DNA of 60,542 bases from NCBI GenBank assembly GCA_017623455.1, contig JAGAPA010000006.1, forward strand, positions 1-60,542, given 5' to 3'. The translations under genes were made by a program, and so were the position numbers. Of this stretch, positions 25,901 through 34,600 are shown one piece after another. The notes under the pieces are model-generated. The model saw only the letters and a program-made list of their open reading frames with translations. It did no database searches and was not told the DNA's origin. The first letter of the stretch is position 1; the number at the start of each line of letters is the position of its first letter. This DNA is from Clostridia bacterium (lineage in GTDB: Bacteria > Bacillota > Clostridia > Christensenellales > Pumilibacteraceae).

Positions 25901-28316
25901 GATATGTATAAGCAAGTTTTCCTGCCTTAGTTACACCAATAATGAGTTTTCCTGCGCCACTTCCTTCCAATACTTCGTTACGCGACGCCGCCATAATACC
26001 TACAAGACCTGCGTAATTTGCACTCTTTGCTCCGTCAAAGCGAATATCACTTTCGATATAATATCTGTCACCGAACGTTTCGTTCTGATATGTAAAGTCG
26101 TAATGGCTCAAGCTTACCGCATCGGGTCCAACGTAAACCTTGTTGGGATTTACAAAACTCTTTCTTCCCTCGCTCGTTCCTCCAAGCTTGGTCTTAGTAA
26201 GTTCTACGTATACGTCCTTTTCACTATCTACGGTAAATGATTTTGTAAACTCATAGCCATTGTATTGAGCGATAATTTCGTACTCGCCGTATGCAAGATC
26301 CATAGAAGTGCTATTAATGGGGGTTTCGTTACCGTCCTTATCAACGATAACTGCCGACATAGAAGCCATATCCTCTTCGGTAAAGCTATACGCTGCATAA
26401 GTTTCTCCGCCAAAGGAAATATCCTTGCTCTTAACGCCCAAGCCGATAGCGTACTCTCTTGCGGACTCTGCAAATCTTGCCTCAATCACAACATCGCCGC
26501 TTACCTTATCCTTTGCAAAATCCCAAACGGTATCCGTTCCTTTGATATACCAGTTATCAAAGGTATAAACTGTGGAAACACTGCTTTCCTTTGTAGGATC
26601 TTCGGGCTTAACAAGGAGCGAACCGTATTCGATATCTTCGGTCACACCGTCAAGCGTTACGCTGTACTTTCTTACGCTTTCGTTAAACCTTGCCTCAATC
26701 TCCATATCCTTGCTTACGGTATCGTTTTCAAAATCCCACTTGCTATCCGTTCCTGCGATATACCAAGCGTCAAACGTATAAACCGTATCAACCGTACTTT
26801 CCTTTATAGGATCTTCGGGCTTTTCAAGCTTGTCGCCAAACTTGTAAGTTCCCTCTGCTCCGCCAATGGTTACAACGTAAACTCTCTCACCGGCAATAAA
26901 TCTTGCTTCGATTTCTACGTCACCTGTAACGGGAGCTTCAAAATCCCACTTGGTATCTGTTCCAACGATATACCAGCCGTCAAAGGTAAAGGACTGAGTA
27001 TCAGTGCTTTCTTTCTTGGGATCCTCAGGCTTTTCAAGAAGTGTGCCGTATGCAATATCTTCAGTCACTCCGTTAAAGGTTACTGAATACTTTCTCACCT
27101 CTTCCGTAAATCTTGCCTCGATTACCACTTCACCCGTAATAGGCTTTTCAAAATCCCAAACGGTATCGGTATCTGCAATGTACCAGTTATCGAAGGTATA
27201 AACCTTATCAACGGTGCTTTCCTTGGTAGGATCTTGGGGCTTTTCAAGAAGCGTGCCGTATGCAATATCCTCGGTCACACCGTCAAGCGTTACCGCGTAC
27301 TTTCTCACGCTCTCAGTAAATCTTGCTTCAATTTCAACTTCGCCACTTACCTTATCGGTTTCGAAATTCCAAACGGTATCCGTTCCTTTGATATACCAGT
27401 TATCAAAAGTATAAACGGTGTCGACAGTGCTCTCTTTAGTGGGATCTTCGGGCTTTTCAAGGAGCGAGCCATACGCAACCTGCTCGGTTTCCCCGTCAAG
27501 CGTTACGGCATACTTTCTTGCAGTTTCAATAAATCTTGCCTCGATTTCAACTTCGCCCTCAACCTTGTTTACAAGGAAGTTCCAAACGGTATCCGTACCC
27601 TTAATATACCAATTATCAAAGGTATAAACGGTAGATATCGTGGTTTCCTTGGTAGGATCTTCGGGCTTTTCAAGTTTGCTTGCGTACTCAACCTGCTTAG
27701 CTTCTCCGTTTACCGTTACGCTGTACTCTCTTACGCTTTCAATCCACTTAGCTTCCAAAACAACGGGGCCTGTTACGGGCGTATCGAAATCCCATTCGAT
27801 ATCGCTACCCTCTTTTACCCAGCAGTCAAACTCAAAGTTTGTGGAAACTGTGCTTTCCTTAGTGGGGTCTTCGGGCTTGGTAATCTTACCGCCGTGAGTA
27901 ACCTTTACGGGCGCATTATCTCCCACAACCACGTCGTACTGAGTGGAAAGAGGCGTTACGGTAATGGTAATGGTCTTACTTACCGAAGGAGCGGATTTTA
28001 CCATAAACGTAATATTTGCCGTTCCTTGTTTAAGACCGACAATCTTACCGTTTACCGCGTCGTAACGAATAATGCTCGTATCGTCGATAACGTACCTGAA
28101 CTCTTCTCCGTCCATTGTGGCAACGTCAAGACTTATTGTTTCGTTCTGTCCCACTTCAATCGTTGTAGAACCAATTACCGCCGTGATCTCATGCGTTACG
28201 GGTGGCGTTTCTCCACCACCTTCGGGATCGGTAGGCGTACACGCAATGGTAACACCTCCGATAGTTATGCACAATGCACCTGCGAGTCCTGCTGTTAGCA
28301 ACTTTTTCTTATCCAT
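19911..28316 (-). CDS. giant lipoprotein with InlB-type repeats and C-terminal sialate O-acetylesterase domain (LpA)
   Basis: The 2801-residue surface lipoprotein has a signal peptide ending in a lipobox-like TIAC, with C26 the lipidation site. A Big_2-like Ig domain (about 43-122) follows, then seven tandem Listeria-Bacteroides (InlB B/Flg_new) repeats of 70-71 residues (127-621). A long series of modules (about 622-2500) pairs a small beta domain with a jelly-roll domain carrying YYIE, LGVYRNG and SGFGVYRG motifs, probably carbohydrate-binding. The C-terminal SASA/SGNH-type esterase (about 2511-2801) has GQSN (Ser 2519), WMQGESD and WHWNYSDH. It would remove O-acetyl groups from sialic acid or other glycans. 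AGGAGG precedes ATG. The start lies 18 bp from a recombination site of a putative invertible promoter. Its paralogue is immediately upstream. Confidence 0.85.
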   Translation of the reverse strand: MDKKKLLTAGLAGALCITIGGVTIACTPTDPEGGGETPPVTHEITAVIGSTTIEVGQNETISLDVATMDGEEFRYVIDDTSIIRYDAVNGKIVGLKQGTANITFMVKSAPSVSKTITITVTPLSTQYDVVVGDNAPVKVTHGGKITKPEDPTKESTVSTNFEFDCWVKEGSDIEWDFDTPVTGPVVLEAKWIESVREYSVTVNGEAKQVEYASKLEKPEDPTKETTISTVYTFDNWYIKGTDTVWNFLVNKVEGEVEIEARFIETARKYAVTLDGETEQVAYGSLLEKPEDPTKESTVDTVYTFDNWYIKGTDTVWNFETDKVSGEVEIEARFTESVRKYAVTLDGVTEDIAYGTLLEKPQDPTKESTVDKVYTFDNWYIADTDTVWDFEKPITGEVVIEARFTEEVRKYSVTFNGVTEDIAYGTLLEKPEDPKKESTDTQSFTFDGWYIVGTDTKWDFEAPVTGDVEIEARFIAGERVYVVTIGGAEGTYKFGDKLEKPEDPIKESTVDTVYTFDAWYIAGTDSKWDFENDTVSKDMEIEARFNESVRKYSVTLDGVTEDIEYGSLLVKPEDPTKESSVSTVYTFDNWYIKGTDTVWDFAKDKVSGDVVIEARFAESAREYAIGLGVKSKDISFGGETYAAYSFTEEDMASMSAVIVDKDGNETPINSTSMDLAYGEYEIIAQYNGYEFTKSFTVDSEKDVYVELTKTKLGGTSEGRKSFVNPNKVYVGPDAVSLSHYDFTYQNETFGDRYYIESDIRFDGAKSANYAGLVGIMAASRNEVLEGSGAGKLIIGVTKAGKLAYTYQGGWGHAPIEIADVQDKIFYNGEEFIYKLGVYRNGADYSIFVANEYVGTITLGMFGKCSFGVGSINNNDANGKTHFTNYVYSFNEQLLNDLQESVAKDEVVVNVTTDSDYMLDSEGNKQYYHNHTFTNAMAQNLSIEIYDAESNLVKKVVSGESNFTLSLKPGTYKFKASYKGSAGKVATKETEVVVANGTKDIAYGISLVDIAGSYTLDNGTQINSFGQFYTVNANNSITVTNNTYAYLNNVTGSMYYIEATLTKGQKGWAGFILNSNEGAPTNSYRKTVMAVYDNSTLFVQKNLAGSWSSGTSVGSITAHLGSSNTYKIAALRLDNRYIFYVNGTQVYEMTVESTTKDGSTVLPADNESGFGIFRGSNFSPETVDVKDIQFSTNPYVIQRLINGDPAQDEIAVNVTTESDYVLGAKGEKIYLQDELTDNQIKNIKLEILDESDKLVRTMYAPDRNFEITLKPGTYKFKATYMGVKANNVKETTVTVAEDKTDVAYSVCVTDLGGSFIDAKGELAKSVVKEGSTVTHASADSITATSDHLSYVNGVTGNVYYIEGTVQYLTSTPPWIGFVMNSTAPDANGNASQISFGVTYGQLYLLRHQKGSDQKDPITNWTHGYGLGSPTSLIGGKDYKLGILRVNDTYKVYINGTLFHTGTYAMVDKNYNTLPANNISGFGVYRGHQGVGTSIGMSNVKYTTNPDAIKAIIGEDVEEYNVEFTHNVKSIEFGGKSYATADVSADDVDYELYNASGKLLAMDGSAIALTNGTYTVKAIYNGATFSKTFTVNGADANIEVDISTSNLNGSVGGFSSFVHSSKEVKSADEVWLGYYDFTYQNAVQGTRYYIETDSYFDAFSGKTNANIVGIMAAVENADLNSNGGNKLIIGVNQAGVLGYAYEKSWSNNYFHAIKDVKSKISYDGDKYGYKLGVYRNGADFYIFINNEYIASISLGMFEKCGFGLGSMANNTSNGYTKFTNFMYSMDEALLSAIDEVVAKDMVVTTVTTDTDYILGANGNKIYYQDLTATYQKSIKVEVLDEAGNVVKTVVTANRNFDIALKPGTYTVRATFAGVKANTVKETKITVTKENASFAYDISITDLGGSFVDCNGKTVTSGGKDTAVKYNSADSVTLSNDYLAFVNGVTGNVYYIEGNVTYVANTPWLGFVMNTSAPDANFNYPQISFGDTYNTMYLLRHQKGSDQKDPITNWTHGYGNGGTSNATGKKDYKLGILRNKDEYKVYINGVLFHTGKYTAIDNAYNSLPGDNISGLGVYRGHQGVGTAVTMSNVKYTLNEQAINAIFGGIEASVACDANVTVLSGTKEVGNGGNLLGFDGTTKYVKVATPEGKNIKNLTVTLNGKALDVEVASGGMYAFDLTASGKIAISVEYEEAAPTTLTLSYESAYVMVGDEKLALYDMSGVKPSDITVEVVSLSGSGVKTFTFDEATKTLDIATGKYRVNFIYNNNLWSKEVEVGEDGLDIVGQISNSYLGGSITYVANTGSEATLKSFNNADVTATAGGGWSLVDGYRNHIKTTTHSFAFQHQVVGSKYYLEGTFDSTMTKYSAYDSNFSGLLFAHVNHTALDASGHSKSFAYIKGDSVVIGTTEGWGISTPVHIANYKDVLGEGNYDPTAVKLGVLRNGTDYYFYVNDVFVAYRKIETYGNTVSGFGTGSSVVNNVISNFNYTTNATVLDKMIAANKVQGRSIDIYLIAGQSNASGFTSYDEAKMLALDDNYVYGFQNVLYAGDAERGGTTVHNEQPWTLVRVGQGAGPNRNFFGPEIGMAHVLSSYYNPQSGKEAGFIKLAHGGTALLDNIGGENAGSGNWVSPSYEATINPQSPGNLTGGLYRRLLAQVQKNVNELKAMGYETINVKGMYWMQGESDKGNPTEYLKAFKYFASDIRADLTKLLGQDLSNMPIIIGEISKTSGSAVSGTVNTNNAFIAMQNTIPDNVANTYVIASGQYDINKLVNGSNTAVGTDSWHWNYSDHIEIGKLVGNSILENVLKVGD
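26454..27938 (-). repeat. seven tandem 210-213-bp coding repeats in LpA
   Basis: Encodes residues 127-621 of LpA: seven units, each with a YxVT(L/V)xG start, LEKPEDPTKEST, YTFDNWYIKGTDTVW and a closing (V/M)xIEARF. Several neighbouring units are nearly identical in DNA. Long open frames on the opposite strand here are a by-product of the repeats and are not called as genes. Confidence 0.85.
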
Positions 28317-28334
28317 ATTTTCCTCCTAAAAATT

Positions 28335-28542
28335 TGTTCATAAAATAGTATATTCAGCGAACAAATTTTAAGCGTAAATAAAAATAAAAGTGAAAATATT
28401 GTTGCAATGAAAGCTAATTAGTGCTATAATGTATCTATTATAGCTATAAATAGTGCTAAATAGGTGGAAATTTAGAGCGTTTAATGGTGTTTTTGCGAGG
28501 GAAAAAGAGTAAATGTTCACCTAATATACTATTCCACGAACA
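28335..28542. promoter_or_regulatory. putative invertible promoter upstream of LpA
   Basis: Two 29-bp sites in opposite orientation (28335-28363 on plus, 28514-28542 on minus) share the core AATAGTATATT and the ends TGTTC and GAACA. They enclose 150 bp with a plus-strand TTGCAA-17-TATAAT promoter (28402-28430) pointing away from LpA. Inversion would place it in front of LpA with a leader of about 125 bases. The end motifs match the pair in front of TIR1. Confidence 0.75.
28402..28430 (+). promoter_or_regulatory. promoter inside the second invertible segment (OFF orientation)
   Basis: TTGCAA (28402-28407) and TATAAT (28425-28430) are separated by exactly 17 bp. Its transcript leads only to the terminator at 28554-28602. 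If it read through, it would be antisense to the 3' end of the neighbouring lipoprotein gene. Confidence 0.8.
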
Positions 28543-28553
28543 AAATAACACGA

Positions 28554-28602
28554 AAAAAACTGCGATTATGCGCCCATTGAAGCGTACAACCGCAGTTTTT
28601 TA
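28554..28602. terminator. bidirectional terminator between the two lipoprotein genes
   Basis: AAAAAACTGCG and CGCAGTTTTTT arms flank a 26-base loop region, with T-runs on both strands. It ends the LpB gene on the minus strand and blocks the OFF-state promoter on the plus strand. Confidence 0.85.
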
Positions 28603-28624
28603 TATTTGTTGGCACTATATTACA

Positions 28625-31600
28625 TTAATCTTTCACTTTAAGCACGTTTTCCAAAATGCACTCGCCTACCATATTACCTATTTTGAGGTGATCTTTATAA
28701 TTCCAATGGTATTGATCCGAGCCGACTTTTGTAGCAACTCCGTTTATATATTTGTTCTGGTCAAACACCGAAGATTTTACAATATAGGTGTTAGGCACGT
28801 TTTGAGGAATGGTGTTCTGCATTGCGATAAAGTTTGCGTTGCTGTTCATAGAGCTGGTACTACACGAAGAAAAGCTTCTGGAAATTTCACCGATAATTAT
28901 TGGCATGGACGAACAATCCTGACCGCTTATTCTCGTAATATCGTTTCTTACGTCGCTTGCAAAGCACTTAAACGCTTTCATATACTCGCTTGGTTCGCCT
29001 CTGTCGCTTTCGCCCTGCATCCAATACAGACCTTTTATTATCGGGTTATATCCAAGCTTCTTATAATCGGCAAGACTCTTTTCTGCCTGCGCGATAAAGT
29101 TGCGATACAGTCCGCCCGTCTTGCTCGTTACTCCGCTTGTAAGCATAGCCTGATACGACGGCGGTACCCAGTTACCCTCAGGGCCGTTTTCACCCGTAAA
29201 GTAGTTAAGAAGCCTTGTTCCGCCTGCGGCATACTTAATAAAGCCTGCCTCTCTGCCCGTTTCGTGATTATAATACACAGATAGTGCCTCTGCAAGACCG
29301 GGCTCTACTCCCATTGTCGTCGTATATGCTCCATATCCTGCACGCATTAAGGATATATCTCTTATGCGGTTATTTGCAACCGTTGCCGATCCGCTTCTCG
29401 AATTTCCCGTATACCAAATATTGTTAAATCCGTAAATATAATCGTCGTTTAGCGACATTACGATATCTTGATTATAAGACGTATAACCCGAAGCGTTAGA
29501 CTGACCTGCGATAAAGTAGATATCGATATCCTTTATCTTTTGCTCGGGGGTAAGCGCGGAAATAACCTCGCTTCTCGTAGAATAGTTGAACTCGTAAATC
29601 TTCACGTCGCTCTTAATATCTATAAGACCAACACCGCTCGCATCCGTCTGAACTTCCCAAATATACTTTCCTACGTACACGTCGTTAACGTAAAAATAAT
29701 AATTAGTCTTGTTCCTTAAAACGCCAAGCTTAACTCTGCTTCTGTCGCCGCCCAAAAGCCCAAGCTGTTCTAAGTTTGCTATCACAACGGTATTAACAGT
29801 GCCAAATTCCTTATCCCAGTTTACGACCAAGGATTCCTTATAAATACCTGCCATAAGCTTGTGCGAATTGTTTCGTCCGGCCCCTGCGTTTCCGCTAAGC
29901 TCGTCAAGCCCGTGCGCAATCAACAATCCTCCAAACGCCTCGTCTATCTTGCCCGTAAACTTTTGGTTTGTTAGGTCAAACTTTGCCTCAACGTACACCT
30001 GATCTGCAACAACTTTATCTTGCATAACGTACGTAAAGTTTGTCATGTGAACGCTGTTGCGCTGTCCGTCGATAAGCGACCAATTTGAACCGCTCGCGCT
30101 ACCGGTGCTAACTTTGTCAAAGCTCGTAAGCGTATAAGACAAGCCTGTCGTCTTGTTCGTAAAGTTTATCGCTCCGCCCAAGTACGCCTTAGAAATCTCG
30201 CCTTCAAAATTATCGTTTTCCGTGTCAATATGTACGGTTTTCACGCATACGTTGCCGTTATACGCGTACGTAATCTGATAAAGTCCGCTTTCTACGCTTA
30301 CGCTTCTGTGCTGACTGTCAAGCGCGAAAGTATCGACTTTTCCCGTGTAAATATTCAACAAACTTACGGTGATATTGCTTGCTACAACGTCCGCCACATC
30401 ATAAAGAGCGTATTCAACTCCGTCCTTTACTGCCACTGCCGATTTGTAGCCGAGATTGAGCGTTACGTTCGTCGTCTGACCGAACTCTACGTCCACACTG
30501 ATATTACCGTTACTATAAGCGCTAAACGAATACACTCCGTCGGACACGTAATTAATTTTTTGAGCAACACCGTTAATCTTTACGTCGATATTTATAATTT
30601 CCTTACCTGACGGAACGTTTACTCTAATAAGCTTTTCGGGGCTTTCTATTTCGTATATATCTCCGCCGTTCTTTACTTCTCTTCCGCCCGAAATTACGGT
30701 TACTTCGCTGTCACAAGTAAGCTTGAACACGTCTTTTCCAAGTATTGCGCTTGCAACTATGGGATCGGTGGTATACTTAACGTCGTCAACCAACCTCGCT
30801 CCTCTTCCCACGTTCTCTCCGCCAAACACGCCAAAGCCCGATTTATTGTTTGCAGGAAGCGCGGTTCCGTTAACGTCAAGCGCGGTTATCTGACCTTGCC
30901 AGAAAAGCGTGTCGTTTATGTAAACGTAGTAATAATCCCAAACTCTGAGCACGCCCATTTTATACGTCGCGGAATTACCCGAGATATAGTTTTCTATAGA
31001 GCCCTTACCCGTACCCTTCCACCATTCGTGAGAAGTACTGTGCTGAACGTAAAGAGAATGTGTTCCGCCAAGATTGTCCAAAAGTATTGCAAACACTATC
31101 TTTTTATATCCGTCGGTTGGCGCGCCCTCGGACGAATTCATAATAAAACCGTACCAGCCCGTCGTATTCTTATCAAACGTACCCTCAATATACGCGGTGT
31201 CGCCCACCTGTCCGTCTATATATGCGTACGTGCGATAATTTAAGGTAATACTGTCCGCCTCGTTTATAACGTAATCCTGACCGAACGAATTGACCGTCTT
31301 TCCGCTTGGTAACGTGTACGATCCGCCTATATCTGTAAAAGATATATCGTACTCGAACGCTTTGTTTTGACCGTAAACGCTTATAGTGCTTTCCTTTACT
31401 GTAGTCGCCTTTACACCTGCGTATTTAGCTTTGACTTTATACGTTCCGGGCTGTAACGAAATAGTAAACGTTCTGTCCGCGCTCACCACGTTCTTTATCA
31501 CGTTACCGCTATAATCCACTATCTCCAAAGATATCTTCTGAGCCGTAGCGTTATCTATTTCTTCGCCCTGATAATACAGTTTATTACCGTTTTTGTCCAA

Positions 31601-34600
31601 TACGTGGTCGGAATTTGTGGTCATTTTCACCACAACCTCACCTTTTGCTACGTAATCTTGCAAAGAGGAAAGAAGCTCGTCGTTGAACGAGTAGACGTAG
31701 TTTGTAAAATACGTTTTTCCGTTACTGTCGTTGTTTCCCACTGAGCCTACGCCAAATCCGCACTTGCCAAACATTCCAAGCGTTATGGTGTCGATATATT
31801 CGCCGTTTACAAACAACGCAAAGTCTGCGCCGTTTCTGTATACGCCCAATTTGTAAGAGTATTTTGTTCCGTTGTACGTAATCTTATCTTTTACGTCGGC
31901 AACCTCAATAGGTGTATAGCTCCATCCACCCTTGTACGTATAAGCAAGTTTACCCTCTTGCGTTACTCCCACAATAAGCTTACCTGCTCCGCTTCCTTCC
32001 AATTTTTCGTTTCTGACCGCCGCCATAATTCCCACCATGGCATTGCTCGGTTTGTTATCCTTTGAATCGAAAAATATCTCGCTTTCAAGATAATATCTAT
32101 CGCCCACAACGGACGCATTGTAAGTATAATCGTGATGACTTAAGCTTACCGAATCGGCAAAATGATACGTTTTGTTGGGATTTACAAAGCTGTTAAATCC
32201 ACCCACCGCTCCACCTAAAACGGTATCTGTAATCTCGATAACGACGTTTGCATCACTATCCAAAACGACCGCGTTTTTCTCATACGTATAGCCGTTATAC
32301 TGTGCGCTTACGGTATAAGTACCGGGAATAAGCTCGGTTGCATCCACCTCGTTTCCGCTCGCATCCGTTATCTTTATCCGTATCCCGTCTAACGTAGATG
32401 CGGAATACTCGTACGCGTCGTACTCTGTATTAAGAACGTTTATCTTTTTGCTTTGTATCTTTACGTTTACGGCAAACTTTTCGGACGGAGTGTACACAGC
32501 GGTTACCGTTTCGTTCTTTTCCGCCCGTTCTATAGTTTTATCCCAGCTTGCGGTATATCCGCTCTTAGGTTTAATAAACGGAACGACGGGCGCTGCGCCG
32601 TGTTTTACCGCCTGCTCGTCAACAATCTCTCCGTCTGCAATATACGTTATGGTATGTACCACTCTGTCATAATAAACCTTTAAGACAAGCTCCTTGCTCG
32701 CAACGCCTGCAAGCTCGCTCTTATCTGTATTTATAACGAAGTTCGCCTTTTCCTCGGGAAGTACTTCCACGTTACCAAAGCCTTGCTTTATCTCCTCGCT
32801 CTCTTCGTACGTTCCGTCCACCCTCTCTACGTAGGTGACAATCTTATACTTTGAGCCTCTTATTTTAGTAACGATATCCCGAGCTTCCTCCGCGCTTCCG
32901 TAGGCTAAAGACGACGCTTCAAACGCAAGAACCGCGTCCGATTTATCCGTTGTTACGCTAAATCCGTAATCAAGCTCACCATCAAGAAAATCAGAGGCGT
33001 ACGAACCCATATAAACGTAATCGCTCATAAGCGAAGATTTAGCAAAAAATGATATCTCGCCGTTGTATTTTGCATACAAAAAGCTGTAGCTTACGTCAGT
33101 TTCACCGTTATTTATGCGATTAAGAAGCGCACCTACGCTCCCGTTTCCGTTTTGAGGCTGAGCAAGAGCAAGGCTCGTACCCGAGGTGTTGAGATTACCC
33201 GAAGCGGAAATGCCCATTCCTATTTTTTGACCTTTTGTATCGGTTATAATTCCGCTGATATTTATAAGCGCGTCCGCCCACTTTCCTTCCGCTGTTCCGC
33301 ATCCGCCGTTAAATTTGAGATTAAAGCGCAAAGTTCCGTCGCTAAGCCCCTTTCTGAAAGTGTAGCCCACTGCATTATTTCCGCTTGTATTAACGTTAAG
33401 TAAAAACTCAACGTCCACGTCGCACACGTTACCGAACTTATCGTACGCAAGCTCTGCGCCCTTTCCTTCCACACCGCTCTTTGCGGTAATTATATCGTCA
33501 AGAAAGAGTGGGTCTGCTAAGGACGCGGTAAATCTCTTACCCATCTCGTAATATCCATCTCTTATCGCGGTAACGTAATGCTCCTTTCCGTCTATCTTTA
33601 CCCTAAAGCTGTAAGCTCCGTTGCCGTCGCTTCTTCCCACATTTGCTCCGTCAAGGTAAATCTGCGCAACAATAGCGTTTCCGTCCTCGTCCACAACTTT
33701 TCCGCTTACGGCAAGATAATTAAGTCTACTTTCAAAGCTTGCCACAAACTGCATATCCGACGTAACCGTGCTTGCGCTGTCGCCTACCCATTCGGTAAAT
33801 ATATAATCATACTCGCTATCGGACGGCTTTGTCGGATCTTGCGGATGAACGAGAGGCGCGTTAAACTCATACTTGTCCGTTTTGTACGTTTCTCCGTCCA
33901 CGACGTACGTTACCGTATAATACCTGACCTCCTGTGCAAAACGCGGTTCGATAACGATGCCGTCTTTGTTTATCTTGTCAACGGCAAAATTCCACTTCTC
34001 ATCCGTGTCCTTTACGTACCAGCCCTCAAAGGTATACTCCAAGGTGTCCGTTTTGTAATCGGAGGGCGCTTGGGGCGCAACAAGACGATCGCCGTATTTA
34101 CCAAAAATCTCACTACCGTTTACGACAACCTTGTACATTCTGTCCGAAGTTATCCATCTTGGAACAAGCGTAAGATTGCCCGTTACGGGAGTATCGAAAT
34201 CCCATTCTATATCACTTCCGTCCTTTACCCAGCAGTCAAAAGTATAAACCGTCTTTTCGTCCTGCCACGAAGCCGGATCTTGAGGCTTTTGCACCTTATT
34301 TCCATGCACTACGGCAAATGCCTCACCGTCCCCTATCTTTACCTCGTACTCGGTGGTTTGTATAACGGTTACGGTTATGGTTTTTCTTATGGAAGGATTA
34401 GTTTTTAAGCTGAACGTAATATCCGCAGAGCCTGCCGAAAGTCCTATAATCTTTCTGCTTTGCGCATCGTAAAAAGCAACCGCAGGGTTTGAAACCACAC
34501 AGCTGATCTGCTCACCATCCATATTTGTTACGTCCACGAAAATCTCTTCGCCCTGTCCTACCTCAAGCTCTGTATCCGCAATCGTAACAACCATCTCGTG

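Noticed and set aside
26265-28298. Long open frames on the plus strand opposite LpA (273 and 354 codons)
   Set aside because: They lie over the tandem coding repeats and mirror their codon bias; there is no ribosome site or promoter.
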